Of a stretch of DNA of 64,000 bases, positions 45,326-56,562 are shown piece after piece. The stretch spans positions 38,604 through 102,603 of the forward strand of contig NBLG01000004.1 in NCBI GenBank assembly GCA_002084435.1, in the 5' to 3' direction. Position 1 is the stretch's first letter. Each line of letters starts with the position of its first letter. The notes beneath the pieces are model-generated. The model was not told the DNA's origin. It saw nothing but the letters and a program-made list of their open reading frames with translations, and made no database searches. A program made the translations under genes and the position numbers. The stretch is from Tenericutes bacterium 4572_104 (GTDB lineage: Bacteria; Bacillota_I; Bacilli_A; Izemoplasmatales; UBA5603).

Positions 45326-48300
45326 TTATTTCATTTCTTTTATCGCTTCATAAGCTCTTGCGTTTCTTCCATCTCTTAAAGTGACGATTGTAGTATCTGT
45401 ATATTTAGCTAATACTTCCATTTTTTGCGGAGGTGTAGCTAATATAATTTGAACTGGCAATTGTTTAATAAATTCCATCATAGCTTTAATTCTTGAAGTA
45501 TCCATTTTATCAAATACTTCATCGAAAATAATAAGCCCTATAGAATCATGTAGTCTTCCACTTTTAGCTTGTTCAAAGAGACGAACAAATGATGCAAGAG
45601 TAGCTACATAGAATGGTACCTGTGTTTCTCCACCTGATTTTTCTTTAAATACTTTTGAATACAATAATTTTTCTCCTTGAGAGTTAGTAATTAAAATATC
45701 ATAATCCATATATGTTCTATAATCTGTAAATTTATTCATAACTCCTGGGGCATTTATATCATCACTAGCAAGATTAATAAATAATTCTTCTAGTTGACGC
45801 TGATATTTCATCTCGAAATCATAATTCATCATTTCCGTACCAGCTTTTATTGCATCATCACTTAAAACCATATCGTAGTATTCCCCATACTCTTTTGATT
45901 TTGGGAAGATAAATTCATAGGTATCATCTCCAAAATGAATGTTTTGTAAGGTTTCATTAATCCTTTTTATTTCATCTTGAGCTGATATTATATAATCTCT
46001 TAATTTGGCTATGAAATCTTCTTTAAATAATTTTTCAGCTGATTCTCTAGCTTCTCTAACTTTAGCTTCATATTTAACTAATTCAGACTTAACTAGTTTA
46101 TTATATTCATCAATATATTCATACATATATTGAATGCCAAACTGATAACTTAGGTTATATTTATTTACATATTTTATCTGTTTGCTTTTTAATGAATCTT
46201 CAAGATTAACTATGCTTTCTGTTTCTCTATGTATTCTTAATTGATAGTCTTCTAATATTTTAGAAATATTTTTTGTTTTACTAATTTCATATTCGTATAG
46301 ATCTTTAGCTTGTTTCTCAATTGATATATTTTCTTCTTTAATCTTATCTATCGAACGCGTAATTCGCTTAATGTTCTTTTCATATACTAGAATAGATTCA
46401 TGATATTTAATTTCATCTGAATTTAATTTACCATTTCTTTCATATGCTTTTCTTCTGTTGGTTTCATATCCGCGAATTTCCTCTCTTATATTCTCATATT
46501 CAAGTCGTAATTCTGAAAGGTCTTCTTCTTTAAGTGATTCTTTTCTTTTTAGTAATGCTTTTCTTCTTTCTTTTAGAGTATTAACAGAATAATAAGATTC
46601 TAACAATTTAATTATACCTTCAACATCCAAGGTATTTATTTCATTAATTTCTTCGTTAATTACCGCAATAATATCTTCGACTTTATTAAATCTATTTTTC
46701 ATTTCGCTGGCTTTTTTACGCCATTTTTCTAATTGACGTTGTCTAGCTTTTTTACCAATAAATGGTTTTTCTTGATTTTTATTTAATGATCTCACTGTAT
46801 AGCTTCTATAAACCATACCGCTTTTTGTAATACCTTGTGGGTAGTTTTCTAAGTCACTAACTTCATCAACCATAATTAGATTACCGCAAATCATATTTAT
46901 ATAATGAGTCGCATCTACATTATCTGAGCTTATAATTGAAGCTAGTGAATTATCTCTATAATTTTTAAAGTGTTGTATTTTCTTAGTATTAACTAGTCCA
47001 ATTCCATAAATGTTTAAACTGTCTTTAACTTCGTTATAAACCTCAAGTGCAACATCAAAATACCTTGGTTCTACTATCAAATTAAAGCGTTGAAAGCCTA
47101 GATAATCTTCTACAGTATCTTGCCAAGATGGATCTGTAACTTCTAGTAATTCGCAAAGAATATGTACATTAATATCAACGTCATATCTAGTTTTTACACC
47201 ATTTATAATTCTTGATTGTAGACGCTTAATCATTGGATTATAGCGTAGTTTATGGTTTTCAAGGTCTTTTAGAGTTTTATATATATCATTTATTTCAGTT
47301 ATCAAGTTATTTTTAATATGTATTTGTTTACCTAATTCTTCTTTGTTTTCATCTAAGACAATGTCTAGTTCTTTTTTTATTTTTAAAAGCTTGAGTTTGT
47401 TTTCTTCAAAATTACTTTCATCAATTTTAGTCAATTCAATTTTATCTAGATCCTTATATACTGGTCTTTTATATTCTGTTTTTAAATCAACTATTATCTT
47501 CTTAGCTTTACGTAATTTCTTATGAGCATATTGCCTTATACTCATCTGCTCTTCTATTCTCTTGTCTAAATCTTCTAGTTCCTTTTCAAAGATTTTTGCG
47601 GCTTTAAATGAATCACTGCTAGAAAGCATTGTATATATTTCTTTACTGCGTTCATCTAAGATGCTTATTTGAGTATTAATCTCTTCAATTAATTTCTGGT
47701 TTTGTTCTTTTTCTATGGATATTTTTTCTAGCTTAGTTGTTTGTTTTTCTATTTCTTTTTTATAGTTTTCAATTTCTATTATTTTTAGGAAAAATTCATA
47801 GAATGATTTTTGGCTTTGATTTTTTTTGATTTCTTCAAAGATAGCTTTTATATCGTCTAAATCTTTAACTTTATTTTTGATGATTTTAAGTGTGGATTCT
47901 AAATCTCTATATGCAGTTATTGATTCTTTGATAGAGTCTACATCTAGTATTTTTTCTTCTAAAAGGTATCTGTAGATAAAGTCTTTAACATCTGGAATTG
48001 GTTTAAAAGCTAATGCTTTAGGAATTAAAGAAAAATATGTTTCATTGATTGAACCAAATAGGGAACGAAAAGCAAGTTTTGCCTCTCTTCTAGTTAGATA
48101 AACCTTATCCGCTTGTTTTGTCTTTTTAAACTGTGATGTAGTTAATATTTTATCTTCTTCATCCACAAAGAGACTTTCTTCCATTTTTTTATTAACATGA
48201 TAAAAAATAACTTTAGGGGGAAGTATTTCTCCAAACACATCTATTACTGTACCTACTGTAAAAAATTCATTCTTTGATTCGTCATAAAATTCTAAAGCTA

Positions 48301-48571
48301 CGTGTCCTGTTGTATCATTTTCTCTTAGATATTCTTGGTTATCAATTCCAAGTTTACATTTAACATAACCGCGTAAATCACGTTTGCTTTTTTCATTAGC
48401 CGCTAGATTAAAGATTTGATCTCCCGCAGTAATTACAAAGGCTATCGCATCAACTATTGTAGATTTACCTGTGGCATTTTGCCCAGTCACTAACATATTA
48501 TTTTTAACATTGATAGTTTCGTTAGCGAAATAATGCCAATTAATTAATCTTATTTTAGTCAGTTTTTTCAT
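45326..48571 (-). CDS. jetC: JetC/MksB-type SMC-like ATPase
   Basis: Motor subunit of a Wadjet/MksB-type condensin. 1081 residues from ATG 48571 (MKKLTKIRLINWHYF), behind AAGGAAGTGA. Walker A is VTGQNATGKST (30-38), ABC signature SGGETQ (979-984) and Walker B GLIIFDEVFDKMD (catalytic Glu1018), so the ATPase looks complete. Long coiled coils flank a central hinge-like part (about 440-590). Family members extrude DNA loops. The upstream in-frame ATG at 48598 lies in jetB. Confidence 0.85.
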   Translation of the reverse strand: MKKLTKIRLINWHYFANETINVKNNMLVTGQNATGKSTIVDAIAFVITAGDQIFNLAANEKSKRDLRGYVKCKLGIDNQEYLRENDTTGHVALEFYDESKNEFFTVGTVIDVFGEILPPKVIFYHVNKKMEESLFVDEEDKILTTSQFKKTKQADKVYLTRREAKLAFRSLFGSINETYFSLIPKALAFKPIPDVKDFIYRYLLEEKILDVDSIKESITAYRDLESTLKIIKNKVKDLDDIKAIFEEIKKNQSQKSFYEFFLKIIEIENYKKEIEKQTTKLEKISIEKEQNQKLIEEINTQISILDERSKEIYTMLSSSDSFKAAKIFEKELEDLDKRIEEQMSIRQYAHKKLRKAKKIIVDLKTEYKRPVYKDLDKIELTKIDESNFEENKLKLLKIKKELDIVLDENKEELGKQIHIKNNLITEINDIYKTLKDLENHKLRYNPMIKRLQSRIINGVKTRYDVDINVHILCELLEVTDPSWQDTVEDYLGFQRFNLIVEPRYFDVALEVYNEVKDSLNIYGIGLVNTKKIQHFKNYRDNSLASIISSDNVDATHYINMICGNLIMVDEVSDLENYPQGITKSGMVYRSYTVRSLNKNQEKPFIGKKARQRQLEKWRKKASEMKNRFNKVEDIIAVINEEINEINTLDVEGIIKLLESYYSVNTLKERRKALLKRKESLKEEDLSELRLEYENIREEIRGYETNRRKAYERNGKLNSDEIKYHESILVYEKNIKRITRSIDKIKEENISIEKQAKDLYEYEISKTKNISKILEDYQLRIHRETESIVNLEDSLKSKQIKYVNKYNLSYQFGIQYMYEYIDEYNKLVKSELVKYEAKVREARESAEKLFKEDFIAKLRDYIISAQDEIKRINETLQNIHFGDDTYEFIFPKSKEYGEYYDMVLSDDAIKAGTEMMNYDFEMKYQRQLEELFINLASDDINAPGVMNKFTDYRTYMDYDILITNSQGEKLLYSKVFKEKSGGETQVPFYVATLASFVRLFEQAKSGRLHDSIGLIIFDEVFDKMDTSRIKAMMEFIKQLPVQIILATPPQKMEVLAKYTDTTIVTLRDGRNARAYEAIKEMK

Positions 48572-49160
48572 CAGTATCACTTCCTTGTTGGTATTCAATT
48601 CTAGAAATCAAATCGTAAACATCATTAATAGCTGTTGTATTAATTGCGAAAAGAATTGTTGGAAAAATTATTATTTTTGAATTTGATTTTGTAATATCGC
48701 CTATAGGTTCAATTAGATTGAATTTCTTATACATTCTCAGTATTCTTACTAAATCGGTTTTATTAATTTTTTTCTTTAATTCTAAGGATTCATAGTATTG
48801 ATGAAGTTCATCAATTCTTACTACTATATTATCATTAACTGATGTATCAGCCAGATGTTCATGATAGAGTATACGTAAGATAAGTAGAATTATAGTTTCT
48901 TCTTTTTTTAAACGCAATAAATTAGAATTATCTGTATGTGTTAATTGAACTGCACCGTTTTCTCTGTCTAATATAATTTCATAATTAATAATCCCAAAAT
49001 ATTCATCGAAGTACTTTTTATAGCTTAACAAAAAATAATACATATCCTTATTGTCCTTTTTGTCTCTAGCTAAAAATCCTGTGGATAATAATTTTAAACA
49101 TGTTCTCGTAAACAAATTGCGTTGGCTGCTATTTAGACTATCAAAATTTTCTAATATCAT
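48555..49160 (-). CDS. jetB: JetB/MksE-type subunit (DUF4194 family)
   Basis: 201 residues: all-helical/winged-helix protein with LFTRTCLKLLSTGFLARDKKD, YKKYFDEYFGIINYEII and LILRILYHEHLAD, the pattern of JetB. In the complex it bridges the kleisin JetA and the ATPase JetC. Overlaps jetA (ATGA) and jetC (17 bases). Assigned from both sequence and position. Confidence 0.78.
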   Translation of the reverse strand: MILENFDSLNSSQRNLFTRTCLKLLSTGFLARDKKDNKDMYYFLLSYKKYFDEYFGIINYEIILDRENGAVQLTHTDNSNLLRLKKEETIILLILRILYHEHLADTSVNDNIVVRIDELHQYYESLELKKKINKTDLVRILRMYKKFNLIEPIGDITKSNSKIIIFPTILFAINTTAINDVYDLISRIEYQQGSDTDEKTD

Positions 49161-50560
49161 ACGTCATACCCCCTTATAATTTCAAAATCAGCTAACTTAA
49201 ATTTAGTATGATTAATATATTCATCCAATGGTTGAATATAATAATCTAATTCATCTCCTGCATATACTAATATATAAAGCAGTTTTAATACCGCTTCTTC
49301 TGACATATCTCCTTTGATTATCTCAGAAGCTTTTATTGATTTATTATTCGCGAAGAATTCCATTAAATAATCGCGTATAACATCTTCGCTATAGTTTCGT
49401 TCAAATTCCTTATAAAATTCCTCTTGTAATCTAATTCCTGGTCCACCATTATTTACTGTAAGATATTGAGTATCAATGCGTTTATAAAAACCTCTAGGTG
49501 TAAACAATGAAGAATCTCCAAGTTGTGAATAATTCGCAAGTGTAAATAAAGGTTCGATATTTGCTAAGGCTTTATTTGTTCTTTTGTTTTTTATTTCAGA
49601 AGCTGTGTAGCGAAGTATTTTAGATAATTTAGAAATTATATTTTCATCATCTGAAAGTAAGAATTTAATCTTAGCTATTGTGGAATTAACATAGACTTTA
49701 TTCTTCTTGTCTATTTCATCGATAATATAATTAATTGAATTATAAATATCTATCATATCGTCAATTCTTTTATTAGCACGAATCATAGCTAGTTCTTTAT
49801 TATTATGTGTCTTTAACATAAATTCTTTAGCTATTAATTCCATAATTACTGGATCTTGTTGGTAACTTTCTAATTTTTTAATAATTTCTAGTTTGTATTT
49901 GTTGATATTATCACTTGTCTTAAGTCTTCTATAAGCTCTATCAACTAATTCAACTTTATAGTTTACTAATAATGTTATTAAATCCTTTATTTCAGTATTA
50001 TCAACTATTGTGCGAATATAGTATTTTAATCTCGAATCTAATTTTCTGATTTCTCTTACAAAGGCGGCGGTATTTTTATATACTTGTTCGAGAACCATTC
50101 CATATTCACCATCTTTATTATTTAATAAAGAATAAACTGTATAAATATAACCTCTAAATTCATGACCTTCCGCTTCTTCTCCATAGATTGAATCATTTCC
50201 TATTTCTCTTAAAGATTCAATAATAGTAATCGCATAATCTCTAAAATTGATGATTTCTTCGTAATCATTATTAATATCGACATCAATCCATTCACATTCC
50301 TCAAAACGTTTTAAAACATAGTTTGCGATGTCTCTATGCATTACTTCTTGATCTGACTCATCTACTTCAAATTCTTTTTCTAAAGGATTTTTTTCAAGAT
50401 AATCCATAATTACTTGTTTAGCTAAAGATTTATCTAATCCTAAAATAGATCCTTGTTCATATGCTTTATATACTTCTAATAAACAAGCAATATAAAGAGA
50501 TTGATTCTTACCTGATAATAAGCCAAAAAATTGTTTTGGGATGATGTTTTTTAAGTTCAT
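49157..50560 (-). CDS. jetA: JetA/MksF-type kleisin subunit (DUF5716 family)
   Basis: 467 residues, mostly helical, beginning NLKNIIPKQFFGLLSGKNQSLYI, which is the typical start of JetA-family proteins in Firmicutes, and ending with a winged-helix region (about 410-467). It is the kleisin that closes the JetC ring. It follows padR by 11 bases. Confidence 0.78.
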   Translation of the reverse strand: MNLKNIIPKQFFGLLSGKNQSLYIACLLEVYKAYEQGSILGLDKSLAKQVIMDYLEKNPLEKEFEVDESDQEVMHRDIANYVLKRFEECEWIDVDINNDYEEIINFRDYAITIIESLREIGNDSIYGEEAEGHEFRGYIYTVYSLLNNKDGEYGMVLEQVYKNTAAFVREIRKLDSRLKYYIRTIVDNTEIKDLITLLVNYKVELVDRAYRRLKTSDNINKYKLEIIKKLESYQQDPVIMELIAKEFMLKTHNNKELAMIRANKRIDDMIDIYNSINYIIDEIDKKNKVYVNSTIAKIKFLLSDDENIISKLSKILRYTASEIKNKRTNKALANIEPLFTLANYSQLGDSSLFTPRGFYKRIDTQYLTVNNGGPGIRLQEEFYKEFERNYSEDVIRDYLMEFFANNKSIKASEIIKGDMSEEAVLKLLYILVYAGDELDYYIQPLDEYINHTKFKLADFEIIRGYDV

Positions 50561-50571
50561 AATATCACTTC

Positions 50572-50922
50572 CTAATTTTTTCTACTGTATTTGAAGTTAC
50601 CACCAACTAGTGAGGACAAGGTGTTTTCAATCATTACCCAATCCTTCCTAAATGATTTCAACTCTTTTTTTCCTTTTGGAGTGATTTGATAATAACGTCT
50701 ATTCATGCCTTTTTTATTCTTGCTGGAATACGAAACTATTTTCTCTTCAGCCTTTAATTTTTTTAGAGCTGTATAAAGAGTAGCTTCTGTTAATTGAATA
50801 TTATGCTCACTTACAGATTCTATTATCTTTGTCATTTCATAACCATAGCTGTCAAATTTCGCAAGTATCGATAAAATAATATAATTTGTAAAGCCTCTAA
50901 TATATTCGCCTGAATTTGTCAT
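50572..50922 (-). CDS. PadR family transcriptional regulator
   Basis: 116 residues with a PadR winged helix (YIILSILAKFDSYGYEMTKIIES, TEATLYTALKKLKAEEKI, NRRYYQITPKGKKELKSF). First gene of the jetABC operon and most likely its autorepressor; the palindrome between promoter and ribosome site supports this. Behind GGAGGTGA. Confidence 0.9.
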   Translation of the reverse strand: MTNSGEYIRGFTNYIILSILAKFDSYGYEMTKIIESVSEHNIQLTEATLYTALKKLKAEEKIVSYSSKNKKGMNRRYYQITPKGKKELKSFRKDWVMIENTLSSLVGGNFKYSRKN

Positions 50923-50945
50923 TATCTCACCTCCTTATATAACCT

Positions 50946-50972
50946 GTTTATGTATATTGTATTTATGCATAA
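50946..50972. promoter_or_regulatory. Likely PadR operator: palindrome and tandem TTTATGYAT
   Basis: TTATGCATAA (50963-50972) is a perfect palindrome about ten bases past the -10 box, at the expected transcription start. A second, related copy, TTTATGTAT, lies about 15 bases closer to padR (near 50947). Binding is inferred. Confidence 0.55.
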
Positions 50973-50981
50973 CGTGATTAT

Positions 50982-51010
50982 ATTATATCGCATTTTTGAT
51001 TGTTTGTAAA
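50982..51010 (-). promoter_or_regulatory. Promoter of the padR-jetABC operon
   Basis: TTTACA (51005-51010) and TATAAT (50982-50987) on the minus strand, 17-base spacer. Confidence 0.85.
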
Positions 51011-51062
51011 TAAGATTTTAAATTTAAGTAAATCTTTAATAAAAAAGATTATTGCAAAATAA

Positions 51063-51086
51063 AAAAGCCAATTTAATTTGGCTTTT
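51063..51086 (-). terminator. Terminator of the hrcA-grpE-dnaK-dnaJ operon
   Basis: AAAAGCCAA / TTGGCTTTT nine-base stem with a six-base loop, overlapping the dnaJ stop and followed by TT on the minus strand. Confidence 0.82.
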
Positions 51087-52227
51087 ACATTTTAAAACTA
51101 TCCTTTATTTTATTCCAAAAACTTTTATTTATTTTAGGGGGGTCTTCAATTTTAGCTAGTCTTTCAAAGAGACGTTTTTGTTCTAATGTTAATTTGGTTG
51201 GAGTTATTACAGAGACAATTACATGTTGATCTCCTTTTGTCTTTGTCCTTACATTTGGAGCCCCTTTTCCCTTAATGCGGAATTTAGCTCCTGATTGTGT
51301 TCCACTTGGTATTTTTAGTAATACCTTTCCATAGACTGTAGGTATTTGAATTTCTGTGCCAAGTGCTGCTTGAGAAAAGGTTATTGGAACATTGATTATA
51401 ATATCGTCTCCTTGACGAATAAATGTATTTGATGGTTTAACTTCAAAAATAATGTATAAATCTCCATTAGGACCGCCGTTTGCGCCTTTATTTCCAAAGC
51501 CTTCTAATCGTATTTGTTGACCAGTTTCAATACCAGCTGGTACTGTGATTTCAATTTCTTTATTTACTCTTTCTACGCCTTCGCCGTTACAATTACGGCA
51601 TTTTTTAAGAATTTCTTTACCTGTTCCATGGCATGTTGGACAAGTTCTTCTTGTTTGAGTTCTTCCAAATAACGTTTGGCTTTCTACAATAATTGTTCCC
51701 GTTCCATGGCATTGGTGACAAGCTCTAATATCATTTTTAGATTCCGCACCTAGGCCATGACAAACATGACATTCATCATAAACAGGAATAGTTATTTTTT
51801 CTTTTTTTCCAAAAATAGACTCTTCAAAGGTGATTACCATTCTACGCTGTATATCCGATCCTTTTCTCGGCCTATTTCTAGAACCTGATGAGAAGTGTGA
51901 ACTTCCTCCTCCAAAGAAAGAACTGAATATATCACTGAAATCAAAATCAGCTGAACCAAAACCACCAAAGCCACCACCATTAAATCCACCAGTTCCATCA
52001 AAGGCTTGATGACCAAATTGATCATATTGTGCTCTTTTGGTTTTATCACCTAATATATCATATGCTTCTTGTACTTCTTTAAATTTAGCTTCTGCATTTG
52101 ATTCGCTTGATACATCTGGATGATACTTTTTCGCTAATCTACGGTATGCTTTTTTTATTTCATCCTCTGATGCATTCTTGCTAATGCCTAAAACTTCATA
52201 GTAATCTCTTTTGCTCATTTTATCCAC
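51085..52227 (-). CDS. dnaJ: Chaperone DnaJ
   Basis: Hsp40 co-chaperone that delivers substrates to DnaK. 380 residues: J domain with HPD ([12 protein letters not shown]), a Gly/Phe-rich linker ([14 protein letters not shown]), four CxxCxGxG zinc repeats ([32 protein letters not shown]) and two C-terminal substrate domains. Complete type I DnaJ. ATG behind GGGGTGG. Confidence 0.97.
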   Translation of the reverse strand: MDKMSKRDYYEVLGISKNASEDEIKKAYRRLAKKYHPDVSSESNAEAKFKEVQEAYDILGDKTKRAQYDQFGHQAFDGTGGFNGGGFGGFGSADFDFSDIFSSFFGGGSSHFSSGSRNRPRKGSDIQRRMVITFEESIFGKKEKITIPVYDECHVCHGLGAESKNDIRACHQCHGTGTIIVESQTLFGRTQTRRTCPTCHGTGKEILKKCRNCNGEGVERVNKEIEITVPAGIETGQQIRLEGFGNKGANGGPNGDLYIIFEVKPSNTFIRQGDDIIINVPITFSQAALGTEIQIPTVYGKVLLKIPSGTQSGAKFRIKGKGAPNVRTKTKGDQHVIVSVITPTKLTLEQKRLFERLAKIEDPPKINKSFWNKIKDSFKM

Positions 52228-52238
52228 CCCTAGACAAA

Positions 52239-52266
52239 GTTAAATTGCAGTTTCCTGCAATTTAAC
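52239..52266 (-). promoter_or_regulatory. Intercistronic hairpin between dnaK and dnaJ
   Basis: Twelve-base perfect stem GTTAAATTGCAG / CTGCAATTTAAC with a GAAA tetraloop on the minus-strand RNA. Only a short T run follows, so it is more likely an mRNA stabiliser or weak attenuator than a full terminator. Confidence 0.7.
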
Positions 52267-52269
52267 TTA

Positions 52270-54102
<1,833 letters not shown>

Positions 54103-54112
54103 TCACCCTTTC

Positions 54113-54799
54113 TTATTCTTTACTTTCCTTAGTTTCTTTTTCTTCTTTTATTTCTTTTATTTCTTCTTCAGATTCTTTTTCTTCTTCTTTTGGTTTAATA
54201 TTAATAACAACCATACTAGGTCTTAATATTCTATCTTTAAACAAATATCCTTTTTTTCTAACTTGTAAAACAGTGTTTTCTGGTTTTTCAGGATCATATT
54301 CGATGTCTACTGCTTCTTGTTTTGTAGGATCAAATGTATCTCCAACTTTAGTATCTATAACTGAAACTCCTTCATCTTTCATTGCATTAAAGATCATTTC
54401 ATCAATCATTTTAAATCCATAAAGGAAGTTTTGAAGATTTTTATCATCAGTTTCCATATTCAATGCTTGATTAAATATTTCAATTGAATCTATCAATCTG
54501 CTAGCTAATGAAAAACCTGCATATTTTCTTTCTCTTTTTAGATCCTCATTAACTCTTTTTTTATAGTTTTCCATTTCTGCTAAAGTTCTAAAGTACTTTT
54601 CTTTTAATTCTTCTAACTCATCTTGAATTTCTAATAATAATTCTTCAGATGTTGGTTTCTTTTTCTTTTTGCTTTTTTTGGTTTTTGTTTTAGAAGTGTT
54701 TTCTTCTTTAACTTCTTTTTCTTTTTTAATTTCTTCCTTCTTTTCTGGCGCTTCTTTTGTCTCTTCAGCGCCTAAATTTTTATCAAGTTCTTCACTCAT
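54113..54799 (-). CDS. grpE: Nucleotide exchange factor GrpE, with charged extensions
   Basis: Releases ADP from DnaK. 228 residues; the GrpE core (KYFRTLAEMENYKKRVNEDLKR, then KDEGVSVIDTKVGDTFDPTKQEAV, VRKKGYLFKDRILRPSMVVI) is flanked by Lys/Glu-rich low-complexity ends (about 1-50 and 200-228). The termini are longer than usual. Start behind GAGGAG. Confidence 0.95.
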   Translation of the reverse strand: MSEELDKNLGAEETKEAPEKKEEIKKEKEVKEENTSKTKTKKSKKKKKPTSEELLLEIQDELEELKEKYFRTLAEMENYKKRVNEDLKRERKYAGFSLASRLIDSIEIFNQALNMETDDKNLQNFLYGFKMIDEMIFNAMKDEGVSVIDTKVGDTFDPTKQEAVDIEYDPEKPENTVLQVRKKGYLFKDRILRPSMVVINIKPKEEEKESEEEIKEIKEEKETKESKE

Positions 54800-54804
54800 A
54801 GTAC

Positions 54805-55812
54805 TTACTCCTCTTCATATAATTTAGCAATATGGTTAGCTATATATTTAATTAATGGTATGACTCTTCTATAGTCCATTCTCTTTGGTCCAACAAGTGA
54901 AATTGTTCCTTTTTCTCCATCATGCGTGTTATATGTAGAAGAAATGACAGTACAATCACTCATAGAAGTAATTTTATTTTCGCTACCTATTTTAACAGAA
55001 ATGCCTTCTGCATCTTGTTCAACAATCTTAAATATTTCATTATTTTCGATGGTTGATATAAATTCTCTTAGTTTTTCAATATCATTAAACTCTGGTTGAT
55101 AAAGCATATTACTTGACCCCGTTAAATAATATCTTGATTGGGCAAATCTTGAGAATGCTTCAATAAACGAATCAACTATTGTTTCACGATATTTTAATAA
55201 TTCTCTAATGTGACTATGTTGAATTTCATAGTGTAACTTTTCTGATACTTTTGATATAGGCGTATCAATTAACATTTCATTTAATAGATCAATGACTTTT
55301 GATAGCTCAGCTTGATCCATATCCCTTGATATATTTATTTGTTTTGATTCAACATGTCCAAAATTAGTGATAACCAAAATCAATGCTTGGTGCGTTGATA
55401 ATGGAACTAATTGAATTTTTTTTACTTTAGAATGATATGCATTAGGTCCAAGTGCTATAGCTGTACAATTAGTTGCTTCTGACAATAAATTAATAGCTTC
55501 ATGAATGATTTCATCTCTATCTACACCTTGATTAAATATTTGGTCAAATTCAAAGTATCCTTCAGTTTCTTCATCTAGATTTTTAATTATATTTTCAATA
55601 TAATAGCGATATCCTTTTTCAGATGGGATTCTTCCAGATGAAGTATGAGTTTTTTCAATATAACCCAAATCTTCTAAAACACTCATTTCATTTCTTATTG
55701 TTGCCGAAGAAACATCAAGTATCTCAGCTAACATTTTAGAACCAATTGGCTCAGCGGATTTTACATATTCATCAACGATAAGTTTCAGTATAATAGTTTG
55801 TCGCTTAGTCAA
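54805..55812 (-). CDS. hrcA: Heat-inducible repressor HrcA
   Basis: Represses class I heat-shock genes by binding CIRCE. 335 residues: winged helix (MTKRQTIILKLIVDEYVKSAEPIGSKMLAE... SSATIRNEMSVLEDLGYIEKTHTSSGRIPS) and the HrcA C-terminal domain. Starts at TTG with GGGGTGA upstream. It heads the hrcA-grpE-dnaK-dnaJ operon. Confidence 0.97.
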   Translation of the reverse strand: MTKRQTIILKLIVDEYVKSAEPIGSKMLAEILDVSSATIRNEMSVLEDLGYIEKTHTSSGRIPSEKGYRYYIENIIKNLDEETEGYFEFDQIFNQGVDRDEIIHEAINLLSEATNCTAIALGPNAYHSKVKKIQLVPLSTHQALILVITNFGHVESKQINISRDMDQAELSKVIDLLNEMLIDTPISKVSEKLHYEIQHSHIRELLKYRETIVDSFIEAFSRFAQSRYYLTGSSNMLYQPEFNDIEKLREFISTIENNEIFKIVEQDAEGISVKIGSENKITSMSDCTVISSTYNTHDGEKGTISLVGPKRMDYRRVIPLIKYIANHIAKLYEEE

Positions 55813-55825
55813 TTAAATCACCCCT

Positions 55826-55852
55826 TTAGCACTCCGTTATTATGATTGCTAA
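55826..55852. promoter_or_regulatory. CIRCE operator, promoter-distal side
   Basis: TTAGCACTC-N9-GATTGCTAA: one mismatch to the consensus TTAGCACTC-N9-GAGTGCTAA. Lies between the -10 box and the hrcA start. Confidence 0.9.
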
Positions 55853-55856
55853 ATGT

Positions 55857-55885
55857 ATTATACTTAAAGTTGTTAGCAATGTCAA
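55857..55885 (-). promoter_or_regulatory. Consensus promoter of the heat-shock operon
   Basis: Perfect TTGACA (55880-55885) and TATAAT (55857-55862) on the minus strand, 17-base spacer, framed by two CIRCE elements. Confidence 0.93.
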
Positions 55886-55899
55886 GAGTTGAGTGCTAA
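55873..55899. promoter_or_regulatory. Second CIRCE operator over the -35 box
   Basis: TTAGCAATG-N9-GAGTGCTAA, two mismatches to the consensus, both in one arm. It covers the -35 element. Confidence 0.85.
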
Positions 55900-55919
55900 T
55901 TTTTTTATTTTTTATTAAA

Positions 55920-55940
55920 AAAAGAGTTTTTGACTCTTTT
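55920..55940 (-). terminator. Terminator after the metallo-hydrolase gene
   Basis: AAAAGAGT / ACTCTTTT eight-base stem with a five-base loop, T run on the minus strand; overlaps the stop codon at 55939. Confidence 0.8.
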
Positions 55941-56562
55941 AATTTATATATGAATTAGCATCTTTAATATTTATCCACTTACCATTTTTTCCGTGACCTG
56001 GATATATTTTTGTTTGATTACTTATTCTTCCTTTTAAATATTTCAATGATTTTTGCATATCCAAAGAACTTCCAGAAAATAAATCAGTTCTTCCAATACT
56101 ATCATAAAAAATAGTATCTCCAGAAAATAACCAATTTCTATATTTTATACACATAGATCCCTTTGTATGACCCGGTGTTAAAATAAATACAAAATTTTCA
56201 TCAAGAAGACTTATTTTTTCTTCATCCTTTATTGATTTAACTGCTATATTTTTTGGAAAAATGAATTTCGACCCGAAGGCAAAGGCATAATTTTGATTAT
56301 CATTTTTTAAAAAACTAACCTCTTGATTAGAAATAAATACATCAAAAAGATATTTTTTAGCTAATATTTGAATATCTCTTATATGATCAAAATGTCCATG
56401 AGTTAATATAATATATTTTAATTCTACGTTGGATTCATCTAAATATTCAATAATAGCATCTCCATTAAATCCTGGATCTATTAATATAGCTTCTTTTTCT
56501 TTTATTAACAGATAGGAATTGATATCAACTACATTTTGATTAAAAATTTTAAGTTTCATCAT
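55939..56562 (-). CDS. Metallo-beta-lactamase fold hydrolase (YqgX/glyoxalase II-like)
   Basis: 207 residues with the metal motif THGHFDHIRDIQ, then TPGHTKGSMC and FSGDTIF and a late histidine in YPGHG. Members hydrolyse thioesters such as glyoxalase II substrates; the true substrate is unknown. I use ATG 56562, which overlaps the ROK gene stop (ATGA); an earlier ATG at 56580 is possible but has no clear ribosome site. Confidence 0.83.
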   Translation of the reverse strand: MMKLKIFNQNVVDINSYLLIKEKEAILIDPGFNGDAIIEYLDESNVELKYIILTHGHFDHIRDIQILAKKYLFDVFISNQEVSFLKNDNQNYAFAFGSKFIFPKNIAVKSIKDEEKISLLDENFVFILTPGHTKGSMCIKYRNWLFSGDTIFYDSIGRTDLFSGSSLDMQKSLKYLKGRISNQTKIYPGHGKNGKWINIKDANSYIN

